From Christensenella sp. (GTDB lineage: Bacteria > Bacillota > Clostridia > Christensenellales > Maliibacteriaceae): a stretch of DNA of 11,610 nt. Of the stretch, positions 6,499 to 11,610 are shown in pieces (the stretch's first letter is position 1; each line of letters opens with the position of its first letter). The notes below the pieces were generated by a model. It was given only the letters and a program-made list of their open reading frames with translations, did not search any database and was not told where the DNA came from. The position numbers were made by a program, and so were the translations under genes. Where the stretch lies: contig JAHZHV010000033.1 of assembly GCA_019420085.1 (NCBI GenBank), positions 1 to 11,610 on the forward strand. Reading direction: 5' to 3'.

Positions 6499-6515
6499 TT
6501 TCCATCGCATGGAAA
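6499..6515. promoter_or_regulatory. Inverted repeat TTTCCAT-CGC-ATGGAAA, operator candidate
   Basis: Perfect 7-bp arms (6499-6505, 6509-6515) flank a 3-bp centre. The right arm overlaps the candidate -35 element of the UPF0340 gene, and the left arm lies 20 bp upstream of the -35 of the divergent DUF1858 gene. A repressor bound here could control both units. The regulator is unknown. Confidence 0.45.
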
Positions 6516-6538
6516 TTCATGCGGCAACGTGCTAAGAT
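6510..6538 (+). promoter_or_regulatory. Candidate promoter of the UPF0340 unit
   Basis: TGGAAA (6510-6515) and TAAGAT (6533-6538) are 17 nt apart, with four matches each to the sigma-A hexamers. Transcription would start near 6545, at the left arm of a second inverted repeat. Confidence 0.4.
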
Positions 6539-6544
6539 AAGATG

Positions 6545-6565
6545 ATATCCGGCAAATTCGGATAT
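6545..6565 (+). promoter_or_regulatory. Inverted repeat ATATCCG-N7-CGGATAT in the UPF0340 leader
   Basis: Perfect 7-bp arms (6545-6551 and 6559-6565) are separated by 7 nt. The position at the predicted transcription start fits either a DNA operator or the first hairpin of the mRNA, which could protect its 5' end. Confidence 0.4.
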
Positions 6566-6600
6566 GAAACTTCTCAAATGTAAGGAAGTGCAACGACCCT

Positions 6601-7182
6601 ATGTCATCCAATGATCTGCACGCCTGCGCACAGGATCTGACGCAGCGCATTGCCGAAGATGCGCAGCGCGTCATCGACGAGCTTTTACAGCAGGCGCATC
6701 TTGCGCCCGGCAGCACCCTTGTCGTGGGCTGCTCCTCCTCCGAGATGGCAGGCGGCCATATCGGCAAATACTCCAGCATGGACGCCGCCCGCGCCGCCTT
6801 TGAGCCGATTTACAATACGCTTGCGCGGGAAAAAATCTATCTGGCCGCACAATGCTGTGAACATTTAAACCGTGCGCTGGTCATCGAGCGCGAAGCCGCA
6901 CAGCAGCTTGGATTGCCCATCGTCTGCGTCATGCCGCAGCCCAAGGCAGGCGGTTCGTTTGCCACGCTGGCTTATGAGACAATGCGCGATCCGGTCGTCG
7001 TGGAGGAGATTCGCGCCGACGCCGGGCTTGACATCGGCGGGACGCTGATCGGCATGCACCTAAAAGCCGTCGCCGTCCCCGTGCGGCTTTCCCTTGACAA
7101 GATCGGCTGCGCGCATATCCTGTGCGCCCGCACGCGGCCCAAATATATCGGCGGCGCGCGCGCCGTCTATCCGGAGGGCTGA
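6601..7182 (+). CDS. UPF0340/TIGR01440 family protein (YwlG-like)
   Basis: This 193-aa protein belongs to the UPF0340 family, conserved in Bacillota; its biochemical role is unknown to me. Recognisable family blocks are VVGCSSSEMAGGHIG (about 41-55), AAQCCEHLNRALVIE (82-96), PKAGGSFA (114-121), DIGGTLIGMHL (144-154) and RTRPKYIGGAR (177-187). The paired CC at 85-86 and C44, C170 and C175 make it fairly cysteine-rich. No signal peptide or membrane segment is seen, so it is cytoplasmic. The ATG at 6601 has AAGGAAG (6582-6588) at a rather long 12-nt spacing, suggesting weak initiation. It is followed after 4 nt by the small cysteine-rich gene. Confidence 0.9.
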   Translation: MSSNDLHACAQDLTQRIAEDAQRVIDELLQQAHLAPGSTLVVGCSSSEMAGGHIGKYSSMDAARAAFEPIYNTLAREKIYLAAQCCEHLNRALVIEREAAQQLGLPIVCVMPQPKAGGSFATLAYETMRDPVVVEEIRADAGLDIGGTLIGMHLKAVAVPVRLSLDKIGCAHILCARTRPKYIGGARAVYPEG

Positions 7183-7186
7183 CCTC

Positions 7187-7420
7187 ATGCGCTGCGGCTG
7201 TGCAAACTGCGACGGCTTCATGGTCAACGACGAAGGGCGGCATATGGGCTGCGTCTGTCCCAACTGCGGCTATCGCTGCAACGCATGCCTTGGGACAGAC
7301 AGCGTCATTGCACCGGACGCACTGGCCTCATTTCGCGCAATCGGCGCGCGTATGAACCACGGTGCAGACGACACGGATGATTTCTGCGCCGACGCAGCGC
7401 CCAGGCATCCCCCTGTGTGA
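7187..7420 (+). CDS. Small cysteine-rich protein, putative double metal-binding knuckle
   Basis: A 77-aa protein I cannot assign to a named family. Its first 34 residues hold eight cysteines in a striking order: C3, C5 and C8 (CxCxxC), then C22, C24 and C27 (a second CxCxxC), then C31 and C34 (CxxC), with H19 nearby. That is enough for two zinc sites or an iron-sulfur centre. The remaining residues are acidic and look disordered. The ATG at 7187 has GGAGGG (7173-7178) with an 8-nt spacer and follows the UPF0340 stop by 4 nt, so the two are almost certainly co-translated. This start, rather than the upstream in-frame ATG at 7094 that overlaps UPF0340, is chosen because the conserved-looking part begins here. 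Confidence 0.75.
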   Translation: MRCGCANCDGFMVNDEGRHMGCVCPNCGYRCNACLGTDSVIAPDALASFRAIGARMNHGADDTDDFCADAAPRHPPV

Positions 7421-7714
7421 CGTTATGGCTGTCTTTGGATACCCTGCCCGGCATCTTTTTGCCGGTATCATTTGAAAAAGCGTCTTTGCCGCATGCACGA
7501 TTCCGGTATTCGACGTTTTCATCTGCCAAACGTTTCGCCGGTATTTGTCACGCCCTCAGCGCGGCATAACGGCAAAACACGCAGCATTGTTCACGCAAGC
7601 CGCCTTAATTTGGGTGTCTGCGCCAAAGTTTTTATAAACTTACAGCAAAAAACGCGCCGTGCAAGATTGCACGGCGCGCGTTTTTATATACTTTATACTT
7701 TTTGACGTTTGTCG
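7421..7714. other. Intergenic region between convergent units
   Basis: About 290 nt without a supported gene. A 78-codon plus-strand frame (7472-7705) has no recognisable motif or ribosome binding site and runs into the terminator, so it is rejected. A minor hairpin CCGGCA/TGCCGG lies near 7450-7470, flanked by GATA/TATC; no U-tract follows it. The strong bidirectional terminator at its right end is listed separately. Confidence 0.6.
7647..7685. terminator. Bidirectional intrinsic terminator between convergent units
   Basis: A perfect 11-bp stem (7653-7663 with 7668-7678) closes on a 4-nt loop. Six A residues lie on its left (7647-7652) and five T residues on its right (7681-7685). It can therefore stop transcription from the zinc-ribbon gene on the minus strand and from the UPF0340 unit on the plus strand. 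On the plus strand two extra bases, CG, separate stem and U-tract. Confidence 0.88.
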
Positions 7715-8350
7715 TCACAGTGCCGCCTGCACAAAGTGTGCCGCACCGCCCTGACGCAGATATTGCTCAATCAATTCACGGTCATACCGGTATCCGTATT
7801 CATGCATCAGCTCTTCCAATTCACGCGCAAGCTCCCGCTGCCACAATCCGCTGACATTCAGCCCAACGATCGTATGCGCAGTCACTGCTATCAACAGCAC
7901 AATCAGCGCGATTCCAAGGATCACAAGCACAATCGTGGTCACATTCAGTGCTTTTGCCACGCGCGCCTGGCTCTTTACCCGCAATACGTCGCCCGTCTTT
8001 TTGCCCGATGATGCAAGCGCCGCAAAAACAATGGCGATGATACCGGTAATCAGCGCCAGCACATTGAACGTCAGCAAAGCCAGAACCGTAAACACAATTG
8101 CCGTAGCAAGCCCCGTGCGCACGGGCATCGGCGTCACGTCGTGCGCCTGTACCGGCGCAACCGGCTCGTCCATCATCACGCGATGGGGCGTCTGAGATGC
8201 CTCCCTGTCTTGATCCGTCTGGGGTTCAGGCGGTTCCTGCAGCGGATTGGTCTGCCGCTGTTGCGGCTGCGGTGCATGCGCACTTGCACCGCAATAGGGG
8301 CAGAATTTCATATCTTCCATCAGCTGTCTTCCGCAATAGACGCAATACAT
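7715..8350 (-). CDS. Zinc-ribbon membrane protein with CD225/dispanin-like region
   Basis: A 211-aa protein of modular build. Residues 1-22 form a zinc ribbon (C3, C6, C17, C20: CxxC-x10-CxxC). Residues 24-75 are a Pro/Gln-rich, acidic linker. Two hydrophobic segments, roughly residues 82-113 and 134-157, flank a GDVLRVKSQARVAKALN loop that resembles the GD...A...S..A pattern of CD225/dispanin proteins. The cytoplasm-sized C-terminal tail (about 50 aa) is charged and ends REL.EQYLRQGG. Bacterial proteins of this build have no settled function; the zinc ribbon probably mediates protein contacts. ATG 8350 is supported by GGGAGG with an 8-nt spacer. The gene is a single unit between its own promoter and the bidirectional terminator. 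Confidence 0.85.
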   Translation of the reverse strand: MYCVYCGRQLMEDMKFCPYCGASAHAPQPQQRQTNPLQEPPEPQTDQDREASQTPHRVMMDEPVAPVQAHDVTPMPVRTGLATAIVFTVLALLTFNVLALITGIIAIVFAALASSGKKTGDVLRVKSQARVAKALNVTTIVLVILGIALIVLLIAVTAHTIVGLNVSGLWQRELARELEELMHEYGYRYDRELIEQYLRQGGAAHFVQAAL

Positions 8351-8383
8351 TGTTCTTGCCTCCCGTATCGATTCACATTTGCT

Positions 8384-8417
8384 GCAGGCGCCGGCATTGA
8401 CCGCAGCGCCCGCCTGC
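8384..8417 (-). promoter_or_regulatory. Inverted repeat at the start of the zinc-ribbon gene leader
   Basis: GCAGGCG (8384-8390) and CGCCTGC (8411-8417) are perfect 7-bp arms separated by 20 nt. The right arm covers the predicted transcription start about 7 nt past TATAAT. It may be a 5' mRNA hairpin or an operator. Confidence 0.35.
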
Positions 8418-8421
8418 GTTG

Positions 8422-8427
8422 ATTATA
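8422..8427 (-). promoter_or_regulatory. TATAAT -10 element of the zinc-ribbon gene
   Basis: A perfect TATAAT on the minus strand lies 72 nt before the ATG at 8350. The sequence 17 nt further upstream (ATGCAG, 8450-8445) is a poor -35, so the promoter may need an activator or rely on the AT-rich TATAG just before the -10. Confidence 0.55.
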
Positions 8428-8460
8428 CTATACTTTTAAGATGCCTGCATGTGCTTTGAC

Positions 8461-8500
8461 AAAAAAAAGCCGCCGGATACATTTTCAGGTCTCCGGCGGT
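8461..8500 (-). terminator. Intrinsic terminator after the rhomboid gene
   Basis: An 8-bp GC stem (8492-8499 with 8470-8477), plus a closing G-U pair, has a 14-nt loop. Eight T residues follow on the minus strand (8468-8461). It begins 15 nt past the rhomboid stop codon and closes the Lrp-aminotransferase-rhomboid operon. Confidence 0.88.
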
Positions 8501-8514
8501 TCTTATTTGTTTTT

Positions 8515-9201
8515 TCACCCGCGCAGCGGTCCAAGCGCCAGCACAGCCAGTACAATCACACAAAAAGCCGTAATTGCCGCCGTCACGCGAAGTGTACCGT
8601 GCGCCCGTTTGTACGTACCAAGAATTTCACCGGCCAGGAAGCCGCCCAGCAGCCCGCCAAGATGCGCCCAGTTATCGATCCCCGGATTGATCAGACCGTT
8701 TACCACATTGAGCACAATCAAGCCGATCACATTCTTGCCCAGCACACGTTTAAAAAAGGGCGGATCGTCCCTCCCGAAAGACAGGAGCGTGCCGAACAAT
8801 CCAAAGATAGCGCCGGAAGCACCGACGGACAGGTACGGGGACAAAAGATAACTGACCGTCGTGCCCATCAGTGCAGACAACACATAAATGCCAAGCATCT
8901 TCCAGCGGCCATACAGCGTTTCAATCGTCGGCCCCCAAAGATAAAGCGTCAGCATATTCATACCGATGTGTGCCAGATTGGCATGCAGCAGCGCAGGCGT
9001 TAAAAGCCGCCAGTACTGCCCGGCCTGAATCAGCGGGTTGTACTTGGCGCCCAGAAAAAGCAGCACATAAACATCCTGCGGGCCGCCCAGAAGAAGCTCT
9101 ATGCCGTAAAACGCGACGGTAACCGCAATGATCGCGTACGTCATGACGGGCCGCCGGTGATTCCACAAAGACGGGCCCGCCGCCCGCGGCGTATCCTGCA
9201 T
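8515..9201 (-). CDS. Rhomboid family intramembrane serine protease
   Basis: A 228-aa polytopic membrane protein. Rhomboids cut transmembrane substrates inside the membrane with a Ser-His dyad. The nucleophile is S129 in GASGAIFGL, and the base is H180 in NWAHLGGLLGGF. The oxyanion residues H78 and N82 sit in HANLAHIGMN. The sequence shows six or seven hydrophobic segments, starting at about residues 19-38, and a short soluble N-terminus. ATG 9201 follows the aminotransferase stop by 9 nt, with GAGGAAA overlapping that stop, so translation is probably coupled. No substrate can be inferred. Its place in an Lrp/aminotransferase operon may reflect local co-expression rather than a shared pathway. 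Confidence 0.93.
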   Translation of the reverse strand: MQDTPRAAGPSLWNHRRPVMTYAIIAVTVAFYGIELLLGGPQDVYVLLFLGAKYNPLIQAGQYWRLLTPALLHANLAHIGMNMLTLYLWGPTIETLYGRWKMLGIYVLSALMGTTVSYLLSPYLSVGASGAIFGLFGTLLSFGRDDPPFFKRVLGKNVIGLIVLNVVNGLINPGIDNWAHLGGLLGGFLAGEILGTYKRAHGTLRVTAAITAFCVIVLAVLALGPLRG

Positions 9202-9210
9202 GCGCTTTCC

Positions 9211-10395
9211 TCACCCTCTGCAGGCGTCGACAAACACCCGCATTTTTTCAAGTGCGCGTTCAATATCGCGCGTGGCCGTCGCATAGCTGATGCGGATAAA
9301 CCCTTCGCCGGATTCACCGAACGCCGTGCCGGGAATGCAGGCCACATGCTGCTGCATGAGCAGCTCGTCGCAGAACTGCTCGCTCGTCAGGCCCGTGCTG
9401 CGGATATCCGGAAAGGCATAGAACGCGCCCCTGGGTTCAAAGCACGGCAATCCGATCTGCCGCAAGCCCGAAAGAAGGAGTCTGCGGCGCATATCATAAG
9501 TTTTTCGCATGCGCTGCACATCGTCGTATCCGTCCCGCATCGCCGAAGACAATGCCTCCAGTGCGGCGGCCTGTCCCATCGAAGGGGCGCACAGCATCGT
9601 ATACTGGTGAATCTTGACCATCTGGTCAACCAGCTCGTGCGGACCGCACAAATACCCCTGCCGCCAGCCGGTCATGGCAAACGCCTTGGAAAAACCGTTC
9701 AATACGATCGTTCGTTCATACATGCCATCCAGCGAAGCAATGGACACGTGCGTCAAATCATCGTACGTCAACTCGGCGTAAATTTCATCCGAAATCACGA
9801 GAATATCGCGATCACGCAGCACGCGCGCCACGGCTTCCAAATCCGCACGCTCCATAATTGCGCCGGTGGGATTATTCGGATACGGGAAGATGACCGCCTT
9901 TGTCCGCGGCGTAATCGCCGCTTCCAGCGCATCGGCGCGCACGCGGAACTCATCCTCCTGCCGCGTCACAAGCGGCACGGCGACGCCGCCGCTCATCCTG
10001 ACCACGGGCATATAGGACACATACGCCGGATCAGGAATGATGACTTCATCTCCCGGACTTAAAATCGCCCGCAGTGCAAGATCAATTCCCTCACTGGCGC
10101 CGACGGTCACCAGGATCTGCGACGCCGGATCATAATCAAGACCGAAGCGTTCCTGCATATAGGCACTGATTTGTTTACGCAGCGCAACCGCGCCCCGGTT
10201 GGGCGTATAATGCGTGCCGCCGGCACGGATACTGCGAATTGCCGCATCCGAAATATGCCACGGCGTATCCAGATCCGGCTCGCCGACGGACAGCGAAATG
10301 GCATCCTTCATTTCGCTCAAGATATCAAAGTATTTGCGGATACCCGACGGTGGCGTCGACACCACCAGCGGCGAAAGCAGTTTTTCGTAATTCAC
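9211..10395 (-). CDS. Pyridoxal-phosphate aminotransferase, class I/II
   Basis: A 394-aa cytoplasmic fold-type I aminotransferase of the aspartate/aromatic/PatA-like group. It would exchange amino groups between an amino acid and a 2-oxo acid. The PLP lysine is K237 in SKAFAMTGWR. PYPNNPTG (171-178) gives N175, and SDEIY gives D203, which contacts the pyridine nitrogen. GFIRISYA gives R368, the carboxylate-binding arginine. The start is GTG at 10395: its G-T-G-A overlaps the TGA stop of the Lrp gene by 4 nt, with GGCGGTG just upstream, so translation is coupled to the regulator. The exact amino acid substrate cannot be told from motifs; aspartate, aromatic or branched-chain donors are all possible. 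Confidence 0.93.
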   Translation of the reverse strand: MNYEKLLSPLVVSTPPSGIRKYFDILSEMKDAISLSVGEPDLDTPWHISDAAIRSIRAGGTHYTPNRGAVALRKQISAYMQERFGLDYDPASQILVTVGASEGIDLALRAILSPGDEVIIPDPAYVSYMPVVRMSGGVAVPLVTRQEDEFRVRADALEAAITPRTKAVIFPYPNNPTGAIMERADLEAVARVLRDRDILVISDEIYAELTYDDLTHVSIASLDGMYERTIVLNGFSKAFAMTGWRQGYLCGPHELVDQMVKIHQYTMLCAPSMGQAAALEALSSAMRDGYDDVQRMRKTYDMRRRLLLSGLRQIGLPCFEPRGAFYAFPDIRSTGLTSEQFCDELLMQQHVACIPGTAFGESGEGFIRISYATATRDIERALEKMRVFVDACRG

Positions 10396-10889
10396 GGTGT
10401 CACCGCCTGTCTTTTGTCAGCCTTGCGCTCGATCAGCTCGACGCCATCGCGCTTGTAGCTCTTCAAAAGAAAATGTGTCGCCGTGGAAATCACACCGTCC
10501 AGACTGGACAGATGCTTTGCCACAAACATCGCCACGTTTTTCAGATTATTGCCCTCAACGCGCACCATCAGATCGTATGCACCGCTCATCAAATAGACGC
10601 TGCGCACCTCCGGATAGCCGGTAATCTGCCGTGCGATTGCATCGAAGCCTTCATCCTTGCGCGGCGAAACACGCACCTCAATCCAAGCTTCGACCTTATC
10701 GTCGTCAACCTTCTCCCAGTCCACCAGCGTGCGGTATTTGATGATGACGTTTTCATCTTCCAGCTTGGAGATGCACGCGCGTACCTGCGCCTCATCCACG
10801 TTCAGCATCGCCGCGATTCTTTCCGCCGAAATACGCGCATCTTCGCACAAAATCGACAGAATGTCCAGTTCAAGTTTGGTTGTTGCCAT
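10392..10889 (-). CDS. Lrp/AsnC family transcriptional regulator
   Basis: A 165-aa amino-acid-responsive regulator. Residues 5-50 form the winged helix-turn-helix (ARISAERIAAMLNVDEAQVRACISKLED). Residues from about 65 to 140 form the ligand-binding RAM domain, with the GAYDLMVRV strand that follows the characteristic glycine. Such proteins assemble as dimers to octamers and often control adjacent amino acid genes. The ATG at 10898 sits directly after AAGGAG and is too close; the ATG at 10889, 9 nt downstream of GGAG, is the better start. The gene overlaps the aminotransferase by 4 nt, which strongly suggests joint function and likely autoregulation. Confidence 0.93.
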   Translation of the reverse strand: MATTKLELDILSILCEDARISAERIAAMLNVDEAQVRACISKLEDENVIIKYRTLVDWEKVDDDKVEAWIEVRVSPRKDEGFDAIARQITGYPEVRSVYLMSGAYDLMVRVEGNNLKNVAMFVAKHLSSLDGVISTATHFLLKSYKRDGVELIERKADKRQAVTP

Positions 10890-10938
10890 GATTTGCATCT
10901 CCTTTTACGATTCCATTTCAACATAAAATGGTGTTTGT

Positions 10939-10968
10939 ATTGTAGCACACATTGCCATGTGCGCCCAA
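10939..10968 (-). promoter_or_regulatory. Promoter of the Lrp-aminotransferase-rhomboid operon with internal repeat
   Basis: TACAAT (10944-10939) with an extended TGC just before it, and TTGGGC (10968-10963) 18 nt upstream, form a plausible sigma-A promoter with a start near 10932 and a leader of about 43 nt. Inside the spacer lies CACAT-TGCC-ATGTG (10948-10961), an inverted repeat well placed for autoregulation by the Lrp protein. Confidence 0.6.
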
Positions 10969-11004
10969 CATGTTTTTTGTGCGCCGCACCTTTTGCAAGC
11001 AAAT

Positions 11005-11436
11005 CTACTGTATATCCTGCGGCGGTGTGCATACATAGCTGCCGCGCCGTTTCCCACGCCGCATCCCCAATGCCATGCACGCAAAAAGCACCGTCAGAAT
11101 CGGAACGCAAACCGCAAGCCAGATATGGAAAAAATTCGGATCCTGTTCGCGCACGATAATGACGCGTGAAGCACGCACGGTATTGCCCCGGCTGTTGGTC
11201 ACCTCGTAGCGCAGGCGATAGCGGCCGGGCGTCTGTGTATCCAGCATGCCGGATACAACCGTGACATTATCGGAAATATCCCCATCGACACGATCCAGCG
11301 CATAGACGCCATCGAGCGCATTATACTCTTCATTTACGTGAATGCGCGTATCCGGCGCATAGATTACAGGTGACCTTTTACAGCACCCGCACAATGTGCA
11401 TAAAACCGCAAGCACGAAAATAGCCATTTTTTTCAT
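11005..11436 (-). CDS. Exported Ig-like (DUF5011-type) protein with C-terminal membrane anchor
   Basis: A 143-aa envelope protein. Residues 1-18 are a signal peptide ending LCGC, a lipobox-like site with an unusual cysteine at -2 and possible lipidation at C18. Residues about 28-95 match the pattern of bacterial Ig-like DUF5011 domains: ALDRVDGDISDNVTVVSG, then TPGRYRLRYEVTNSRGNTV. A hydrophobic segment at about 104-124 and a basic RRGKRRG follow, so the protein may be held in the membrane at both ends with a short cytoplasmic tail. The domain usually serves adhesion or spacing; this lone copy has no visible partner. Start ATG 11436; its AAGGGGG ribosome binding site lies inside a hairpin. 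Confidence 0.8.
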   Translation of the reverse strand: MKKMAIFVLAVLCTLCGCCKRSPVIYAPDTRIHVNEEYNALDGVYALDRVDGDISDNVTVVSGMLDTQTPGRYRLRYEVTNSRGNTVRASRVIIVREQDPNFFHIWLAVCVPILTVLFACMALGMRRGKRRGSYVCTPPQDIQ

Positions 11437-11482
11437 AAAAAAAGCACCCCCTTTTGTTCCATGCTATGAACCAGGGGGGCGC
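11437..11482 (-). terminator. Terminator-like hairpin containing the next gene's ribosome binding site
   Basis: On the minus strand an outer 8-pair stem (11482-11475 with 11451-11444, one G-U) and an inner 4-pair stem (GTTC/GAAC, 11471-11468 with 11459-11456) are followed by seven T residues (11443-11437). The ATG of the DUF5011-type gene begins at the very next base. The 3' arm supplies the AAGGGGG of that gene, so folding would both end transcription and hide the ribosome binding site. Confidence 0.65.
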
Positions 11483-11501
11483 CGCATGTGCTGCGATTGC
11501 C

Positions 11502-11610
11502 TTAACCGAAGCTGACTGTCGTAAGAATCTCGGGAATCTGCGCCTGCATATCGCGATACTGCTGCTGGGCGTCTTCATCTTCCGTGTTAAACTGCACGTC
11601 CGTCGGATAG
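11502..11610 (-). CDS. C-terminal fragment of an unidentified protein (partial)
   Basis: An open frame enters from the right edge and ends at TAA (11504-11502), giving 35 residues that finish with MQAQIPEILTTVSFG. The run is acidic and glutamine-rich (TEDEDAQQQYRD) and looks like real coding sequence. The terminator-like hairpin 20 nt after the stop supports a true gene end. The tail is too short for a family call; the end of an extracellular binding protein is one possibility but not demonstrated. Confidence 0.65.
   Translation of the reverse strand, partial: YPTDVQFNTEDEDAQQQYRDMQAQIPEILTTVSFG

Noticed and set aside
6473..6501. TTGACA at 6473-6478 as a plus-strand -35 for the UPF0340 gene
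   Set aside because: No acceptable -10 lies 16-18 nt downstream; the reverse strand version fits the DUF1858 promoter better.
7472..7705. Plus-strand 77-codon frame before the bidirectional terminator
   Set aside because: No ribosome binding site, basic composition without motif, and the frame passes through the terminator stem.
9157..10062. Plus-strand 301-codon frame opposite the aminotransferase
   Set aside because: Antisense shadow rich in His/Arg; the minus-strand frame has the PLP lysine and all family motifs.
11378..11578. Minus-strand 66-codon frame at the right edge
   Set aside because: It crosses the terminator-like hairpin and conflicts with the better-supported partial frame ending at 11502 and with the DUF5011-type gene start.

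Overview
The window looks like a chromosomal stretch of a moderately GC-rich Bacillota, most likely a Clostridia-type gut or environmental anaerobe. This is inferred from strong AGGAGG-type ribosome binding sites, lipoprotein signal peptides, sigma-A-like promoters, U-tract terminators, an UPF0340/TIGR01440 protein and a PgcA-type phosphohexomutase. Nearly all genes lie on the minus strand. The exception is a two-gene plus-strand unit at 6601-7420. No rRNA, tRNA, CRISPR array, transposase or phage gene was recognised.

Layout by region. (1) 1-3545, minus: a carbohydrate ABC importer operon in the order ATPase (3545-2400), solute-binding lipoprotein (2332-1049), first permease (931-41) and second permease (only its first 12 codons, 37-1). 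Two non-terminator stem-loops flank the binding-protein cistron. (2) 3546-4264: a 0.7 kb AT-rich spacer holding the operon leader (structured, with a 53-codon ORF), two TTGTATACAA-like palindromes exactly 21 bp apart, another perfect palindrome, one doubtful 112-codon ORF and the phosphohexomutase terminator. (3) 4265-5995, minus: the phosphohexomutase, with its own near-consensus promoter and terminator. (4) 6160-7420: a divergent pair of units. A 70-aa DUF1858 CxxC protein (minus) faces an UPF0340 protein plus a tightly coupled 77-aa protein with eight clustered cysteines (plus). Two inverted repeats lie in the shared spacer. (5) 7653-8350: a bidirectional terminator, then a zinc-ribbon/dispanin-like membrane protein (minus). 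(6) 8461-10889, minus: an Lrp/AsnC regulator, a class I/II aminotransferase (GTG start overlapping the regulator's stop) and a rhomboid protease, read as one operon and closed by a terminator at 8461-8500. (7) 11005-11610, minus: an exported protein with an Ig-like DUF5011-type domain, whose ribosome binding site sits inside a terminator-like hairpin, and the last 35 codons of an upstream gene.

The transporter would bring in a sugar that I cannot name. The phosphohexomutase next to it interconverts hexose 1- and 6-phosphates, but it has its own promoter, so the link is only proximity. The Lrp protein probably controls the aminotransferase with which it overlaps. I see no clearly new large system. 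The best candidates for something undescribed are the cysteine-rich protein coupled to UPF0340 opposite DUF1858, the operator/leader region of the sugar operon, and the terminator-embedded ribosome binding site at 11437-11482.
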